Of a stretch of DNA of 64,000 nucleotides, positions 35,737 through 45,039 are shown piece by piece. The stretch lies in the NCBI RefSeq assembly GCF_023702065.1, contig NZ_QFDM01000002.1, positions 248,001 through 312,000 on the forward strand, given 5' to 3'. The DNA is from Methanoculleus oceani. GTDB taxonomy: Archaea > Halobacteriota > Methanomicrobia > Methanomicrobiales > Methanoculleaceae. The position numbers were made by a program, and so were the translations under genes. Below the pieces are notes generated by a model. That model saw only the letters and a program-made list of their open reading frames with translations. It did not search any database and was not told the DNA's origin. Positions within the stretch are counted from its first letter, which is position 1. The number at the start of each line of letters is the position of its first letter.

Positions 35737-38700
35737 TCATGAGAGAACGAATTCAAACAACTCACCAATAAAGTCTGATTGGTAAAGGGAAAGAACGTGA
35801 TACTTTTTTCGCTGCTCCTTTGTCTTGTAAAGATACGGCTCTGCCACCGCGCCCGGCTGGCTCACGGAGATGATGAAGGAGTCGAGCGATACTCCACATT
35901 CAATGCCTTTATTCCGGTATGTTGCATTGATCTTCCGCTCGATCTCCTTGATGTCCTCTGCTAGTTGCACCTTTTCATCTTCAGGCCCGGAGCTGAACAC
36001 CATCCCATGCGGCTCAATGAAGACGATATGCTGCTTGCTGTCGTCGACCACCCACATAATGAAATCCGGGTAGAACCACGAATTTTTGTAAAACCCTACA
36101 CCGGTTTTCGGGATGTTGCGAAGCAGGTAGACCTTTTTCCCATCAAAGAGATCTGCGTGCTCATCAATGTAGTTCTTAATCCCCTGCACCAGTTTTTCTT
36201 CGCCGTCGTTGAGCCCCTCCGGGGAGATCGCGGCGATTTTACTCGAAGCCTTACTGGTTTTTGCGAGCAGAGGCTGATACAGGTGATTCCGGAAGAAGAC
36301 ATTGGTGACAAATTTTGTGTTCCCGTCCGCATAGATCCGGTCGACCTGCTGGACGAGTGCATCGATTGCCTCGATTACGTCCGTCTTGTTTTCGTGGACT
36401 TTCACGACGTACTTCTTGAACTCGAAGTTACCGTGTGACTCCGAGAGGTGCTCGATTCGGATGGTCTCCATCATCCATGCGTTCTTCTGCCGGCTGTACG
36501 CGACCTGGAGCGATTTTTTCAGGACAAGCACAATCACGTCCTGCAGTTTCTGCACATCCTCAAATGACTGCGGTCTGACAACGTGGTCGGCACAGTACAG
36601 GGTGTAGCACCCGGGGTCTTCTATGATCTCCCGTAGCAGGGTTTTGTCAAAGACCATGTTCTTCCAGCCCTTGCTGCCCTTGTGCTCAAGGAGGGTGAAA
36701 TACACCACGTCCCAGTCAACGAGAACCAGGTAGCGCGGGTCGATTGAGACGGGGTCGGGGCGGGAGTCGGCTTCCAAACCCTCGTAATACACGCTGTCCT
36801 CACTCTCCACTTTGGCAAGGAGATCGACCTTTACCGGGACGATATGATCTCTGGCCAGGACGAACCGCCGTTTCCTCTCAAATCCGGTCTTCTCCCAGTG
36901 GGGGATGAGTAGGCCTTCGCGGAGGTGATTTTCGCAGACTTTGATTGCGATCTGGCGTTCAACGGTCTTGTAATCGTCAACACCTTCGATGGTGAGGAAC
37001 TCGCGCAGGTAGCCGATGTACTTGGCGTCGACCCCGAAGATGTTGAGCGTCTCCAGAAGCGGGAGGTTCAAGGGTTGGTCGCCGGCATCGTTGGTGCTGC
37101 GTTTGAGAGAGTTGTTCCTGCCCTTGAGCCGGACCCCGCGCCCGAAGAGCTGGATGATCTCGGTCCCCTCGCTCTTCCCGATATTGATGAGCCCCATGCA
37201 GGAGACCCGGTAGCAGTCCCAGCCTTCGATGAACTTCTTCGCACCGATGAGCACGTTCACGGTGGAGTCCGGAGCGTCGATGGCGCGGAAGAGCGATGGA
37301 TGATCGATCCTCTCGATATCGATCTGCGGCTCGTGCTCTTCGACGATCTTTATGAACTTCGTTGCGTCTCCGACGTAGATCTCCCCAAAGAAGTCGTTGT
37401 CGCCGCTTTTGAGGCCGATCTCCCCGTCGGTGTTCTTCAGGAGCACGAGGGTGAGACCGGCGGCTTCGGCGCACCGGAAGATGCGGCCGAGCATGTCGCC
37501 GTAGATCTCCTCCGCGTTCAGCCCCCGCTCCCTGAGGTAACGGAGGCGCTGCTCGGGGTAGGCCGGACTGAAGAGGTCGTGTTTGGTCTTTTCGTGGAGC
37601 AGGCCGGACTTCCCCTGGAGAAATTCATCTATGGTCCGGACCAACCAGTCTCGCTCGTTGAGAACCTTCTGCAGGAACCGGACGACCGTGAGCACGTCGG
37701 ACTTGGTGCCGGAGACGTTGACCTTGCTCCCCACGAATATCCAGAGCGGGTCGGCGATGTTGTACTCGGCGGTGGCGACGTCCTTGATGTCCTCAAAGAC
37801 CAGTTTCTGCTCGTAGTAGGTGAGGAGGTTTGCGAGGAGCACCCGGTCCGTTTCATACGTGGATTTGTTGACGTTAAGGATGCGGTACTCCTTGCCGTAG
37901 CCATCGTTGTAGAAGTGCGGGTAGGAGTAGTCGAAGAGGATGGTCTTGGCAAATTCGGTTAGGTTGTCGTTATCGCCTCCGGAAGCCGCCGCCTGCCCGA
38001 AGGTGGCGCTGTACTCAAAGGTAAATCCTTCCCGGGCGACTTCGCGCCGGAACATCTTCCATTTCTCGCCGCCGCTGCCCTTGTGAGCCTCGTCTACGAA
38101 GACGAGGTTCTTCCTGCCGAAACTCTCGATGTCCACCCGCTTGAGGCCGCCGTCCTGCTTGTCCTCAGTGAACCGCGTGATCTCGATAACGTTCACGGCC
38201 TCCTCGGACTGCCGCTGGAAGTAGCCGCCGAGCCCGGTGGCGTCGAACTCGGTGCACGGGATGCCGCTCTTCTTCATCTCCCGGAGGTGCTGGGCGGTGA
38301 GGTCACGATTAGGGGTGATGAGGAGAATGCGGTCGATGTCCAGGCGGTGAGGACCCCTGTTGTAGTGCTGGAACTGGAGGTAGGCGAGGTGGATGAGGAA
38401 GGTCTTGCCCGAGCCGGTAGCCATCCAGTAGGCGCACTTGCGGAGGTCGTCCATGCCGGGCATGTACCGCTCGTAATACTCATAGGGGTCCAGGACAGAC
38501 GAAGATGTTTCTTTGATATATTCCTTCACCGATTCCTCGACCAGGGAGGCGAGTTTCCCGGGGCTCTGGAAGTAGCGATCCAGGTAGGCCTCGGTGAAAA
38601 GGGCGGCGAGCCACTGGTAGTACTTGAGGTTGATGGGAACGTCGCGATGGGCGTTGATGCGGTGCATGTGGCGCACGACGTTGTCGTCGTAGTTCCGCAA

Positions 38701-38949
38701 CTCATCGAGCGTGACGCTGGCGTCTTTCCGGAACCGGGTGTCGCTCTTCAGGACGTGGTAGTAGTGGGTGTGCCCGTCCTCGCCCTCGCCCTCCTCGACG
38801 CCGGCGAGAGTCCCCTGGAAGTCCTGGAAGGACTTCATCCCGAAGAGGCGGTACGCAAAGGCGCATTTGACCAGCCACGGCCGGAGTTTCCCCTCCTTCG
38901 AGGATTGTCCTGGCGTTTGCCCTCTTTTTCGTCCCCGCTGTGCCGCCAC
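35737..38949 (-). CDS. Type III-like restriction helicase-nuclease (Res)
   Basis: The 1070-residue protein is a superfamily 2 helicase: Walker A MATGSGKTFLIH (about residue 178), DEAH box NLVFVDEAHKG (about 285), FIEGWDCYRVS and the motif VI region IQLFGRGVRLKG. Near residue 970, GVGFYKNSWFYPDFIMWVVD then QHIVFIEPHGMVF looks like a PD-(D/E)xK nuclease, with E-P-H in place of the usual D/E-x-K. I start at the GTG at 38949, 4 bases after the Mod stop; the longer open frame overlaps Mod out of frame. It should act with Mod as an ATP-dependent restriction enzyme. Confidence 0.85.
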   Translation of the reverse strand: MAAQRGRKRGQTPGQSSKEGKLRPWLVKCAFAYRLFGMKSFQDFQGTLAGVEEGEGEDGHTHYYHVLKSDTRFRKDASVTLDELRNYDDNVVRHMHRINAHRDVPINLKYYQWLAALFTEAYLDRYFQSPGKLASLVEESVKEYIKETSSSVLDPYEYYERYMPGMDDLRKCAYWMATGSGKTFLIHLAYLQFQHYNRGPHRLDIDRILLITPNRDLTAQHLREMKKSGIPCTEFDATGLGGYFQRQSEEAVNVIEITRFTEDKQDGGLKRVDIESFGRKNLVFVDEAHKGSGGEKWKMFRREVAREGFTFEYSATFGQAAASGGDNDNLTEFAKTILFDYSYPHFYNDGYGKEYRILNVNKSTYETDRVLLANLLTYYEQKLVFEDIKDVATAEYNIADPLWIFVGSKVNVSGTKSDVLTVVRFLQKVLNERDWLVRTIDEFLQGKSGLLHEKTKHDLFSPAYPEQRLRYLRERGLNAEEIYGDMLGRIFRCAEAAGLTLVLLKNTDGEIGLKSGDNDFFGEIYVGDATKFIKIVEEHEPQIDIERIDHPSLFRAIDAPDSTVNVLIGAKKFIEGWDCYRVSCMGLINIGKSEGTEIIQLFGRGVRLKGRNNSLKRSTNDAGDQPLNLPLLETLNIFGVDAKYIGYLREFLTIEGVDDYKTVERQIAIKVCENHLREGLLIPHWEKTGFERKRRFVLARDHIVPVKVDLLAKVESEDSVYYEGLEADSRPDPVSIDPRYLVLVDWDVVYFTLLEHKGSKGWKNMVFDKTLLREIIEDPGCYTLYCADHVVRPQSFEDVQKLQDVIVLVLKKSLQVAYSRQKNAWMMETIRIEHLSESHGNFEFKKYVVKVHENKTDVIEAIDALVQQVDRIYADGNTKFVTNVFFRNHLYQPLLAKTSKASSKIAAISPEGLNDGEEKLVQGIKNYIDEHADLFDGKKVYLLRNIPKTGVGFYKNSWFYPDFIMWVVDDSKQHIVFIEPHGMVFSSGPEDEKVQLAEDIKEIERKINATYRNKGIECGVSLDSFIISVSQPGAVAEPYLYKTKEQRKKYHVLSLYQSDFIGELFEFVLS

Positions 38950-38953
38950 GCCC

Positions 38954-41900
38954 TCATGCCCCCATGCGTTTCTTGAACTCGGGCTCGAGGGGCGTTGCCC
39001 GAGGTGCGAAGCAGTGGCCGTTGACGTAGAGAACACCGGTATCGGGGAACTCTCTGAGGATCTCGTCGGTGATGAACGCCGCATCCGCTTCTAGCACTTG
39101 CTCATGACCAACGGGGTTCTTCGGGGAGTTGCGCCAGACGATGGTGACGGCCTTGCCGTCGGGGAGGACACCGTGGACGATCCGATAGATGAGGCCGCCC
39201 TGGTGTCTGACCACCCGGCGCCGGACGTGCAGCCCGAGGAGGTAGTTGAAGGTCTCGACAAGGTCCACGGTTACCTCACGGAATCCGTCCTCGTCAACCG
39301 GGACATGGTCGAACCCCACATCGCGGCGGACCCGGAGGGTGTAGGCGAACGGCGTTGCCAGCCGGTCCACGTTCAGCCGGCACGGGCTCTCCCGGGTCTC
39401 GACGTCGAGGAAGTAGCGGAGCATGTAGTCGCTCATGCCGAAGATGGTGGCCTGCACGTGGCCGTCCCGGTCCAGGAACTCGATGTTGTTGAGCGTGTCC
39501 TCGTACTGCTCCAGTTCCATGTACTTGAAGATGTGGCTCTGGCCGTCGGTGTCCTGGGGTTTGCCGTCCTTCCAGTTGGAGGAGAACATGACTTTTTCTA
39601 TTCGAGGTATGATCACCGAATCAAAATAATCTCCAATTTCGACGAGAATGTAAGGGCGATTACTATCATCTTCTTTTTGCAGGTTTAGCACCGCATGAGC
39701 TGTAGTACCCGAACCTGCAAAGTAGTCGAGGACTACTTCACCTTCTTTCGAAGATAGGGCAACACACTGCATTATTAGAGACGAAGGCTTGGGGAAACTG
39801 AACAATGTGCCTAACCCAATATTTCCAATCTCAATGGTTCCAGTTTCTGTCAAAAACTCATTTTCAGTCCAAATTGATTTTGGTTTGTACGTTGTTTTCC
39901 GATATTTTTCATAAATACCAAATTCTCCAGTTCGCTTTTGTTTTGCAACAATGTTAGAGCGAAGTGGATTTTCAGAGGTATTTCGGGATAATTTTTCTTT
40001 ACCCCATCTCCAACAACTTTCCATGCCTTCAGAATTAAGCGGTAAAACTTCCACGCAATAGTCCTTCTCTTTGCTTAAATAGACAGGGTGAAAGCCATCA
40101 TGATCGTAGATATTTGGATTCACATATACGGGATAGAATAGATTAGGACGATTATGCTTCCCGAACTTCGGGTTACGGTTTCTGAGTTCTCGGATATTAA
40201 AATTGCCTATCTCATCGGACATATTAAGATCGTCAGATACTCCGGATTTTTCCAATTCGAAAAATTCAGCCTCATCATCCTTTTTTGTGAATACGGAAAC
40301 GTATTCATGGGTTTTTGCAATGGGCTTATATGTCTGACCACGGCTATTTGCCCTAACGATAATTTCAGAAAAAAAATTCTTCTCCCCAAAAACGCCGTAT
40401 AATAAGTTTATGATCTCAAAATTTTCATTATCGTCATTGCTTATCCAAATTGTAGAACTATTATGCATCAAAGGTTTTGACAGTTGTAACCTATCCCCCA
40501 TCATACTCAACCAGCTGCTGTGCTGGTAGTTATCCCGATAGATGAACTCATCATTCCCCGTATTATACGGCGGATCGATGTAGATGCACTTCACCTGCTC
40601 CCGGTACCGCTCCTGCAGGAGATTCAGCGCCTGCCAGTTCTCGCTCTTGATCATCAGCCCGCCGATGGCCTCATCGAGGTCCTCGACCGGCGTGCCATCC
40701 GGGTGTTGCAGATGTTCGAGCAGCCGGTCCGTGAAGTCTTTGTCGAAGAACGCCGTGTCGATGACGAGGTAGGGGTGGCTCTGCAGGAATGCCTCATCGA
40801 CCCGGTCGCCTGCAAGCGTCTTCTGTCCACCCTTCGCCTCCCCGATACCATAGAGGCTCAGCCACTCGGCCAGCTGCCTCTCGTTCGCCAGGATCTCGGG
40901 GTAGAACTCCTCCGGCACGTGGTCGAGGGTCATGCAGTAGCCGGTCCGGATGACGAACTTCTTCTTCTCCCAGAGCGTCTTCTGGAAGTCCTCAAGTTGC
41001 GCTAGGAAGTCGATGATCCGGTGGGCGATGGACTTCAGCACCTTCGCCCGCTTCACGTAGCGCTCCACCGCCACCTCGTTCTCCGTCCCGAGGTCGTCCA
41101 GCCGGAAGACCTCGTTCTTGATGTAGAAGTCCAGTTCCTGCCGGAGGAACCCGCCGAGATCTTTGTGGATGAAGAAGTCGCTCGTGTTCTCCTTCGTAAA
41201 ACTCATCACGTGCTTGTAGAGCCGCGGGTTCCTGTCGGTATCCCGTTCGTTCGTTTGCAGGGCGTCGATGAGCCCCTTCGGGATGCCATGACCCTGCAGG
41301 ACCTCCGCCACCAGCCCGGCCACGATATCGTCTTGGTTCGGCTTCTGCCGTCCGGCCCCGGGCGGGAAGCGACTGAGGAGGTCGTCGTCTGAGAGGGGCA
41401 CCTGGGCGAACCTGGCGGTGAGCAGCCGTTTTTCTTCGTCGTACGTCACCGCATCATCGCCCGCGAGCACGAAGTACCGGCCCTTGCCGTTCCCGTTCGA
41501 CTGCCCTTCGACCTGCACCACCTCGAAGAGCACCCGATACGATCCGACGTCGAATCCATGGCCTTTCAGGAACCGATCGGTCTTGATGTAGTACTGGTCC
41601 TTGTTCGCCCAGTGGAGCAGCACCTCCTCGCCGTTGTAGGGCACCGCGTACTTCTCGTTCGCCGCATACCGCCTGAGCGAGAGGAAGTCACCGTCCTTGT
41701 AGTAGCGGGAGAAGAACTCCTCCAGGTGAGCAAAGATCTCTGCCTTCTGCAGATCGCTCATCGAGGCTTCTTCGGCATCGCGGCGGAGGTGCTGCCACTT
41801 TTCATGCAGTTCTTTGCCTTTTGCCGCCTTTCGATACTCCTCCTTCAGGCCATTTACATCAAGGGCATCATCCCCGTACGTGTTGCGGATGGTCTGCTCA

Positions 41901-42160
41901 AGTTCCTTGAGTTCGCTTGCGATCTGGGTGCGGCTCTCCTTGTCGTACTTCCCGAACTCAGCATCGACAGCCTCGATCAGGTCTTTGTCCATGAACCGCG
42001 TGATCTCGTCCCGCTTCTGGTTCATGATCCGGTAGACACCGAAATCAAGGTCCGGCGAGTCTATCTGGAATAGTTCGGCGAGTTTTTGCTTCAACTGCTG
42101 TTTATGTCGTTTCAACCGTTCTTCCTGGTGTTTTGCTGTCTTCGGATCCATATCAATCAT
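38954..42160 (-). CDS. Long beta-class DNA adenine methyltransferase (Mod-like)
   Basis: At 1068 residues this is far longer than ordinary type III Mod proteins (about 650). Residues 1-500 are a helical, charged region of unknown role (HQEERLKRHKQQLKQKLAEL). Motif IV CIYIDPPYNTGNDEFIYRDN is near residue 530 and motif I LDYFAGSGTTAHAVL near 817, the beta-class order with the target-recognition domain between. The last 200 residues (TPFAYTLRVRRDVGFDHVPV) form another unknown domain. The ATG at 42160 overlaps the UvrD stop (ATGA). The stretch between motifs IV and I is AT-rich compared with both flanks. Confidence 0.88.
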   Translation of the reverse strand: MIDMDPKTAKHQEERLKRHKQQLKQKLAELFQIDSPDLDFGVYRIMNQKRDEITRFMDKDLIEAVDAEFGKYDKESRTQIASELKELEQTIRNTYGDDALDVNGLKEEYRKAAKGKELHEKWQHLRRDAEEASMSDLQKAEIFAHLEEFFSRYYKDGDFLSLRRYAANEKYAVPYNGEEVLLHWANKDQYYIKTDRFLKGHGFDVGSYRVLFEVVQVEGQSNGNGKGRYFVLAGDDAVTYDEEKRLLTARFAQVPLSDDDLLSRFPPGAGRQKPNQDDIVAGLVAEVLQGHGIPKGLIDALQTNERDTDRNPRLYKHVMSFTKENTSDFFIHKDLGGFLRQELDFYIKNEVFRLDDLGTENEVAVERYVKRAKVLKSIAHRIIDFLAQLEDFQKTLWEKKKFVIRTGYCMTLDHVPEEFYPEILANERQLAEWLSLYGIGEAKGGQKTLAGDRVDEAFLQSHPYLVIDTAFFDKDFTDRLLEHLQHPDGTPVEDLDEAIGGLMIKSENWQALNLLQERYREQVKCIYIDPPYNTGNDEFIYRDNYQHSSWLSMMGDRLQLSKPLMHNSSTIWISNDDNENFEIINLLYGVFGEKNFFSEIIVRANSRGQTYKPIAKTHEYVSVFTKKDDEAEFFELEKSGVSDDLNMSDEIGNFNIRELRNRNPKFGKHNRPNLFYPVYVNPNIYDHDGFHPVYLSKEKDYCVEVLPLNSEGMESCWRWGKEKLSRNTSENPLRSNIVAKQKRTGEFGIYEKYRKTTYKPKSIWTENEFLTETGTIEIGNIGLGTLFSFPKPSSLIMQCVALSSKEGEVVLDYFAGSGTTAHAVLNLQKEDDSNRPYILVEIGDYFDSVIIPRIEKVMFSSNWKDGKPQDTDGQSHIFKYMELEQYEDTLNNIEFLDRDGHVQATIFGMSDYMLRYFLDVETRESPCRLNVDRLATPFAYTLRVRRDVGFDHVPVDEDGFREVTVDLVETFNYLLGLHVRRRVVRHQGGLIYRIVHGVLPDGKAVTIVWRNSPKNPVGHEQVLEADAAFITDEILREFPDTGVLYVNGHCFAPRATPLEPEFKKRMGA

Positions 42161-44892
42161 GCTCGCCACCTGCAAATGCCCTGATAATCGCACCGCTCAC
42201 AGACCGCTCCCGGACATGCCGTGAAGTCGCCCGAGAGAATCCGTCCGATATCCTCCTCTACACGTGCCATCGTCCCTGCAACGGCCTGCTCGGTCACATC
42301 CACAGTGTCCACAGCAGCCTCCTCGAGGAATGCCACCGAACCCCGGGAGACGGTTTCGCCGACCACGCAGAGGCCACGGGTGTAAAGCTGCACCTGGAGC
42401 GCCGAGTCCTCGGGAGTCGTCGCCGTGTCGGAGGTCTTGTAGTCGCGCACCTCCACAGCATCCCCATCATGGAGGATGACATCCACCTTCCCGGCCACAA
42501 TGGCGTTCTGCACCGGGAATTCGACCCTCGTCTCCACTTCCCGGATCCGGAGCATATCGTCGCGGTACTTCTCCGCAAATCTCATTAGATGGTTCTTTGC
42601 TGCGTGCTTAATCTTCTCCATTCGTCCCTCGGTCATGAACGGCATGTAGAAGTTCCGGTCCACTGCCGTTGCCACCGCAATCATCGGAGACAGACCCTCG
42701 TTCTTCATCAGGTCCGCAGCTTCCCGGAGGCAGAAGTGCAAGGTCTGCCCGTACCCCAGATAGTCGGTGAGACCCGGCTGGTATCCCCAGAGATGCCGAA
42801 GCCTGTAGAAGTAGCCGCACTTCCCGTAGTCCACAATCTCACCGGCAGTAAATGTACGCAGTTCGTCCACAGCGCCGCCGATCGCATAGTCATGATCCGG
42901 CAATGTGTCTCTCTGTGAGAGAGGTTCGACGTGAGGCAGATCCTTGATGTCATTTACAAAAGCGCTCTGTCCCTTTCTTCGCCCGTTCATGGACGTGAAG
43001 TAACTCACCACAGCCGCGTCCTTCGCCCGGGTCAGCCCCACGTACATGAGTTTGCGTTCGCTCTCCAGATCTCCCTCGTATTTCGCCACATCGAAGAGCT
43101 CCGGGGATATGAGCCAGGTTCTCCCTCTGCCCACCATGCTTGACGGGAACCGTTGCCGGACCATGCAAGGCACAAATACCAGCGGCCACTCCAGACCTTT
43201 GCTCTGGTGAATTGTAACTAGCTGCACAGCGTCCACGCCGCCGATGTCGTCGCCGGTCTGCTCTTCGTACTTCGAGGACGCGTAGGTGTTCAGGTACCAG
43301 CACAGCCCTTTCAGGTCGGCCTCCCAGTTCCTGCGCCGCCCCCCAAGCATAATTGCCGTTTCGTAGTCGGTCAGGAGTGTATTGAACCGGCCCAGATTCG
43401 CCATGACAACCGCATGGCGTATATCATCAGGATCGAGCTCATGATGCCTGAGCAGAATGAGCAGTTCTCCGAAGACCTGAGAGAAGTTATCGTAGGTACT
43501 GTTCAGCACTGAATCCTTCCAGCGGCGAAGGTTTACTACATCGGAAGCCCCCAGCGCCAGATCTGGAACACCCTGATTCCAGTTCTCCACCGCCTCTTCA
43601 AGCAGATCCTCACCTCGGAGAGCAGGCAACCTTGACCACTTGCCCTGCTGCCAGAACCCATCTTCCCACAGCCATGCAAACAACTGTCCTATGCCCAGGA
43701 TCTCTGGCCGGCGGAACAAGCCCACTTTTCCGCCAACGACAAAGGGTATATCACGGCGCCTGAACTCATCGATAAAGGGGGGAGCCGAGGTGCTTACACT
43801 CCGAAAGAGGAGCGCGATATCACTGTAGTTGCATTTCTCTTCTCTAACAAGCGCCTGAATCTGATCCGCAATCCAGTCTACCTCGGTTATATCGCTCTGC
43901 ATCTCTGCCAGATACGCCCCGCCCTGCTCACGGCGAACCGGATCCATGTGGTCGTAGTGCTGGTCCTCAAACGTGTCCGAGAACCCGTTAGCCGTCTCGA
44001 TCACTGCTACGGTCGAACGGCGGTTCTCGGTTATGTGGATGGTGACCGCCTCCGGGTACCGCGTAGTAAATTCCTCGAAATACAGTTCGTCGGAACCACG
44101 CCACTGGTAAATTGTTTGCCGTGGATCGCCGACAACGAAGATGCTCCCTCCCAGTCCAATCAGCCGGATGAGTTCGTCCTGTGCGCGGTTAATGTCTTGG
44201 TATTCGTCGACAATGAGGTATTTTACGTGTTCTGCCACTTCAGGACGGTGCTGCAGGTTCTCCACTGCAAGCTGCACCATGCGGTTGAAGGTAAGCCGCT
44301 TATGCTGATCCAGTGATGCCTCGTAACGGCGCAGTTTTTCAAGGAGCTCTCTATCTTTCTTTTTCCTCAAATTCCCCTCCGGAATCATCTCGCCGTAGTA
44401 GACATTCAGAGAGTTAACAAAATCCTCACAGTTGGTGGCATAATATCCGGATCGCCCGAGCCCCAGGGCCCACCCAACCCGCATAAGGTACGCCATCTCT
44501 TGCTTGTCATCAAGCACGCCCCAGTCCCCGTACCCGAAGTGCTCCTCCAGAAGACGATAGCAGTAGCCGTGAATGGTGCCAATGAACATCTCCCCGAGGC
44601 GGGCACAGATCTCATCTCCGCCAAGGTGCTTCACACGCTCGTACACACGGCTCTTCATACTCTGTGCTGCTTTTTCCGTGAACGTGAAAGCGACAATTGC
44701 AGACGGCTCCACCTGTTGTATGAGGAGGAGGTAGACAATCCGCCGGGTCAGAGTCTCTGTCTTTCCAGCCCCTGCGCCTGCAATGATACGGATGTGAGTG
44801 CGATCGCAGAGGACGGCACGCCGTTGTCGATCAGAAAGAGGCCTGGGTTCGTTGAGGATTTTTTCGGTGAGTTTGTCAGGGGAAAGGGACAT
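42157..44892 (-). CDS. UvrD/PcrA-type helicase with C-terminal RecB-like Fe-S nuclease
   Basis: The 911-residue protein starts with superfamily 1A helicase motifs: LSDRQRRAVL (Q motif), IIAGAGAGKTETLTRRI, YLIVDEYQDINRAQ, FVVGDPRQTIYQWRGSD and VQLVTIHQSKGLEWP. The C-terminus holds a RecB-family nuclease (VAGKVDVILHDGDAVEVRDY, then KTSDT) framed by cysteines at GKCGYFYRL and CPGAVCERCDYQGIC, the iron-staple arrangement of AddB and Cas4. It is first in the UvrD-Mod-Res-EVE unit, with TATA-like ATAAATAGTG at 44921-44930. Confidence 0.9.
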   Translation of the reverse strand: MSLSPDKLTEKILNEPRPLSDRQRRAVLCDRTHIRIIAGAGAGKTETLTRRIVYLLLIQQVEPSAIVAFTFTEKAAQSMKSRVYERVKHLGGDEICARLGEMFIGTIHGYCYRLLEEHFGYGDWGVLDDKQEMAYLMRVGWALGLGRSGYYATNCEDFVNSLNVYYGEMIPEGNLRKKKDRELLEKLRRYEASLDQHKRLTFNRMVQLAVENLQHRPEVAEHVKYLIVDEYQDINRAQDELIRLIGLGGSIFVVGDPRQTIYQWRGSDELYFEEFTTRYPEAVTIHITENRRSTVAVIETANGFSDTFEDQHYDHMDPVRREQGGAYLAEMQSDITEVDWIADQIQALVREEKCNYSDIALLFRSVSTSAPPFIDEFRRRDIPFVVGGKVGLFRRPEILGIGQLFAWLWEDGFWQQGKWSRLPALRGEDLLEEAVENWNQGVPDLALGASDVVNLRRWKDSVLNSTYDNFSQVFGELLILLRHHELDPDDIRHAVVMANLGRFNTLLTDYETAIMLGGRRRNWEADLKGLCWYLNTYASSKYEEQTGDDIGGVDAVQLVTIHQSKGLEWPLVFVPCMVRQRFPSSMVGRGRTWLISPELFDVAKYEGDLESERKLMYVGLTRAKDAAVVSYFTSMNGRRKGQSAFVNDIKDLPHVEPLSQRDTLPDHDYAIGGAVDELRTFTAGEIVDYGKCGYFYRLRHLWGYQPGLTDYLGYGQTLHFCLREAADLMKNEGLSPMIAVATAVDRNFYMPFMTEGRMEKIKHAAKNHLMRFAEKYRDDMLRIREVETRVEFPVQNAIVAGKVDVILHDGDAVEVRDYKTSDTATTPEDSALQVQLYTRGLCVVGETVSRGSVAFLEEAAVDTVDVTEQAVAGTMARVEEDIGRILSGDFTACPGAVCERCDYQGICRWRA

Positions 44893-44920
44893 AATACGTC
44901 GTATGAGGGATAGCCAATTA

Positions 44921-44930
44921 CACTATTTAT
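44921..44930 (-). promoter_or_regulatory. TATA box for the UvrD-Mod-Res-EVE unit
   Basis: ATAAATAGTG on the minus strand, 29-38 bases before the UvrD start at 44892. The 147-base divergent region also carries a plus-strand TATA box for the DUF365 gene. Confidence 0.45.
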
Positions 44931-45010
44931 TCGTGCTGATTTTCATTTCTGAGGCCTACTATACCTTTACTGAGCGATTCGGCGGCTATTGGTTTTCAAA
45001 AGAATATGCG

Positions 45011-45018
45011 TTATATAG
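45011..45018 (+). promoter_or_regulatory. TATA box for the DUF365 gene
   Basis: TTATATAG lies 22-29 bases before the ATG at 45040. There is no ribosome site between them, which indicates a leaderless message. Confidence 0.55.
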
Positions 45019-45039
45019 TGCGACCTCCTACACTGAATC

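Noticed and set aside
38950-39084. Upstream extension of Res into the Mod gene
   Set aside because: These 45 codons are Ser/Arg/Pro-rich antisense-like sequence within the end of Mod; the GTG at 38949 is a simpler start.
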